Source: an uncultured Acidobacteriota bacterium (lineage in GTDB: Bacteria > Acidobacteriota > Terriglobia > Terriglobales > Acidobacteriaceae). From it: a stretch of 6,807 nucleotides of DNA. A model generated the notes under the pieces. The model was not told where the DNA came from. It saw only the letters and a program-made list of their open reading frames with translations, and did no database searches. Position numbers and translations under genes: made by a program. Positions 6,089 through 6,807 of this stretch are shown one piece after another (within the stretch, counting starts at the first letter, position 1; each line of letters opens with the position of its first letter). The stretch is taken from the NCBI GenBank assembly GCA_903832475.1, contig CAILBQ010000684.1, positions 1 through 6,807 of the forward strand, in the 5' to 3' direction.

Positions 6089-6131
6089 TCCCTGCATCCG
6101 CATCGTAGTTGCGATGCCTGCGCGGCAGGGA
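6089..6131 (+). other. Compound RNA hairpin downstream of lepB
   Basis: TCCCTGC (6089-6095) pairs with GCAGGGA (6125-6131), and inside it GCATCG (6100-6105) pairs with CGATGC (6112-6117) around a 6-base loop, giving 13 perfect pairs in two stems. It starts 21 bases after the lepB stop. No T run follows, so it is more likely a 3'-end stabilising or Rho-associated structure than an intrinsic terminator. Alternative nesting CTGC/GCAG (6118-6128) exists. Confidence 0.5.
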
Positions 6132-6281
6132 ACTGACTTCAAGTAAGGGACCGCAACGCGGTTCTTGCTGCCGGCAAAACCTGTTAGAATCGATTGATTA
6201 AGAACATATATATTTTTATCTTTTTTAAAATCAATACTTTACAGATTATAAAGAGCTTAGTGGAAGACTCACATGCTCACA

Positions 6282-6323
6282 ATGCACAGGATGCACAGTT
6301 TGGTTCTGCAAATGTTCTGCAAA
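6282..6323. repeat. Short tandem words ATGCACAG and GTTCTGCAAA
   Basis: ATGCACAG occurs at 6282-6289 and 6291-6298 (period 9), followed at once by GTTCTGCAAA at 6303-6312 and 6314-6323 (period 11). Two different tandem pairs side by side suggest local duplication or helical-phase binding sites. No function can be assigned. Confidence 0.4.
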
Positions 6324-6430
6324 AAATTGGGCCAGGGAGTACACACAGGAGAGCCAACAAACTGGCCGATATATGAGGCCCTTGTGTGCTGTCCGCAAAA
6401 GGCTTTGAGAGGCTTCGTCGAATAGCTGGG

Positions 6431-6459
6431 CTAACACGGTGGGCAATGCGGTGTAGAAT
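6431..6459 (+). promoter_or_regulatory. Candidate promoter for the small ORF pair
   Basis: CTAACA (6431-6436, four of six to TTGACA) and TAGAAT (6454-6459, five of six to TATAAT) are spaced by 17 bases, placing a transcription start near 6466, about 77 bases before the ATG at 6543. An imperfect dyad, GGGCT...CGGT and ACCG...AGCCC (6428-6440 with 6460-6473), brackets the -10 element and could be an operator. Confidence 0.35.
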
Positions 6460-6542
6460 ACCGGTCTAAGCCCTTCCATTTCGAGTATTGCTGGGTTTCA
6501 TACCTAATGCCTCGGGGACGGGACGCCACTGAAGGAGTCGTT

Positions 6543-6710
6543 ATGGACCGGCAAAAACCATGGCTCTACGCAACACTTACGGACGCCCAGGAGAAGCACG
6601 TTCGGCATTTAATCGTCATCTTCGTGGATGGGTCCCGCGAAACATGGCTTTTCCAGATAGATGACGGAGTCGAGACGCTCATCCTCACTGGCACGGAGTT
6701 TGAGACATGA
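6543..6710 (+). CDS. Small acidic hypothetical protein (55 residues)
   Basis: The ATG at 6543 has AAGGAG 5 bases upstream, a much better start than the ATG at 6507, which would add 12 residues. The 55-residue product has no signal peptide or membrane helix. Its middle, LIVIFVDGSRETWLFQIDDGVETLILTG (about 23-50), alternates hydrophobic and polar residues with turns at DGS and DDG, suggesting a small three-stranded beta-sheet domain. I recognise no family. Its TGA overlaps the ATG of a second short frame (ATGA), the usual sign of translational coupling. It lies alone downstream of a non-coding region with its own promoter candidate. A real small gene is likely but unproven. Confidence 0.55.
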   Translation: MDRQKPWLYATLTDAQEKHVRHLIVIFVDGSRETWLFQIDDGVETLILTGTEFET

Positions 6711-6787
6711 GAGAAGGCCGATTCATTGCTAATGGCTTGGTCCACTCAAGGTGGCTTGCGCAAACCTCGCCGGGGGTATGCCCTTGA
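6707..6787 (+). CDS. Possible 26-residue ORF coupled to the preceding gene
   Basis: The ATG at 6707 overlaps the stop of the 55-residue ORF by four bases (ATGA), and the frame ends with TGA at 6785-6787, inside the first unit of the 9-base tandem repeat. The product is basic at the start, with no motif that I recognise. The frame could be a coupled small peptide, the intact start of a gene broken by the repeat, or chance. The overlap is the only support. Confidence 0.2.
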   Translation: MREGRFIANGLVHSRWLAQTSPGVCP

Positions 6788-6797
6788 GCCACTTGAG
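6745..6797 (+). other. Hairpin formed with the terminal tandem repeats
   Basis: CTCAAG-G-TGGCT (6745-6756, one bulged G) pairs with AGCCACTTGAG (6787-6797) for 11 base pairs around a 30-base loop. Because the right arm is repeated at 6796-6806, the left arm has at least two alternative partners. The hairpin follows the small ORF pair and could end or protect their transcript; the bases beyond it are outside the window, so a T run cannot be checked. Confidence 0.4.
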
Positions 6798-6807
6798 CCA
6801 CTTGAGC
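6783..6807. repeat. 9-base tandem repeat CTTGAGCCA, cut by the window edge
   Basis: CTTGAGCCA occurs at 6783-6791 and 6792-6800, followed by CTTGAGC to the last base, so at least 2.8 perfect units are present and the array may continue. Nine bases is a whole number of codons, but no open frame covers the array on the plus strand from the small ORFs. Confidence 0.8.

Larger units (their letters stand above)
6069..6542. other. Non-coding region with hairpin, AT-rich island and short repeats
   Basis: No convincing gene is found in these 474 bases. In order they contain a strong compound hairpin (6089-6131), a small ACCGC/GCGGT hairpin (6150-6162), an AT-rich island (about 6184-6252) unlike the GC-rich surroundings, short tandem words (ATGCACAG at 6282 and 6291; GTTCTGCAAA at 6303 and 6314), an imperfect stem CACACAGG/CCTTGTGTG (6342-6349 with 6380-6388) and a dyad around a promoter candidate (6428-6473). 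A leftward frame at 6479-6246 and a rightward TTG frame at 6194-6376 are open but lack ribosome sites and recognisable features. Confidence 0.6.

Noticed and set aside
6089..6230. Intrinsic terminator for lepB using the T-rich tract at 6211-6226
   Set aside because: The strong hairpin is about 80 bases upstream of the T tract, and no G/C stem directly precedes the T run.
6282..6298. DnaA boxes in the repeats after the AT-rich island
   Set aside because: The repeated word is ATGCACAG and does not match TTATNCACA; no replication gene is nearby.
6194..6376. Rightward 60-codon frame starting in the AT-rich island
   Set aside because: It starts at a TTG without a ribosome site and its hydrophobic N-terminus is only the translation of the A/T-rich tract.
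6246..6479. Leftward 77-codon frame downstream of lepB
   Set aside because: No ribosome site, no recognisable motif, and it overlaps the promoter candidate and short repeats; its composition does not look like the neighbouring proteins.
6783..6807. CRISPR array at the right edge
   Set aside because: The units are 9 bases long and directly adjacent with no spacers, so this is a simple tandem repeat.

Overview
The window comes from a GC-rich bacterial chromosome. The organism is most likely an acidobacterium-type Gram-negative soil bacterium, but this is inference from protein style (short LepB with a GDHR box, a secreted glycine-zipper/VirB10-like protein) and no marker in the window proves it. 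There is no rRNA, tRNA, CRISPR array, transposase or phage gene that I can see.

Layout. Positions 1-387 (minus) hold the N-terminal 129 codons of a multi-pass membrane protein that runs off the left edge. Positions 388-679 are non-coding but rich in short repeats and competing stems. Positions 680-4311 are a cell-wall block read leftwards: a cytoplasmic serine hydrolase of the beta-lactamase/AmiE type (TTG start), then murQ (MurNAc-6-phosphate etherase), then murA (UDP-GlcNAc enolpyruvyl transferase). After a divergent spacer, two genes read rightwards: an exported VirB10-like/glycine-zipper protein, and lepB (signal peptidase I) 30 bases behind it. Positions 6069-6542 have no convincing gene but contain a strong hairpin, an AT-rich island and short tandem repeats. 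The window ends with a 55-residue acidic small ORF with a good ribosome site, an ATGA-overlapping 26-codon ORF, and a hairpin built on 9-base tandem repeats cut by the edge.

How the genes fit together. MurQ and the serine hydrolase point to recovery of peptidoglycan fragments, and MurA makes the first committed precursor of new peptidoglycan, so the leftward block joins wall recycling to wall synthesis. The rightward pair joins an exported envelope protein to the peptidase that removes signal peptides. The best candidates for something undescribed are the mutually exclusive stems and duplicated motif at 499-589, the small-ORF pair at the right end with its repeat-based hairpin, and the LepB box-E substitutions. 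I found no clear new multi-gene system.
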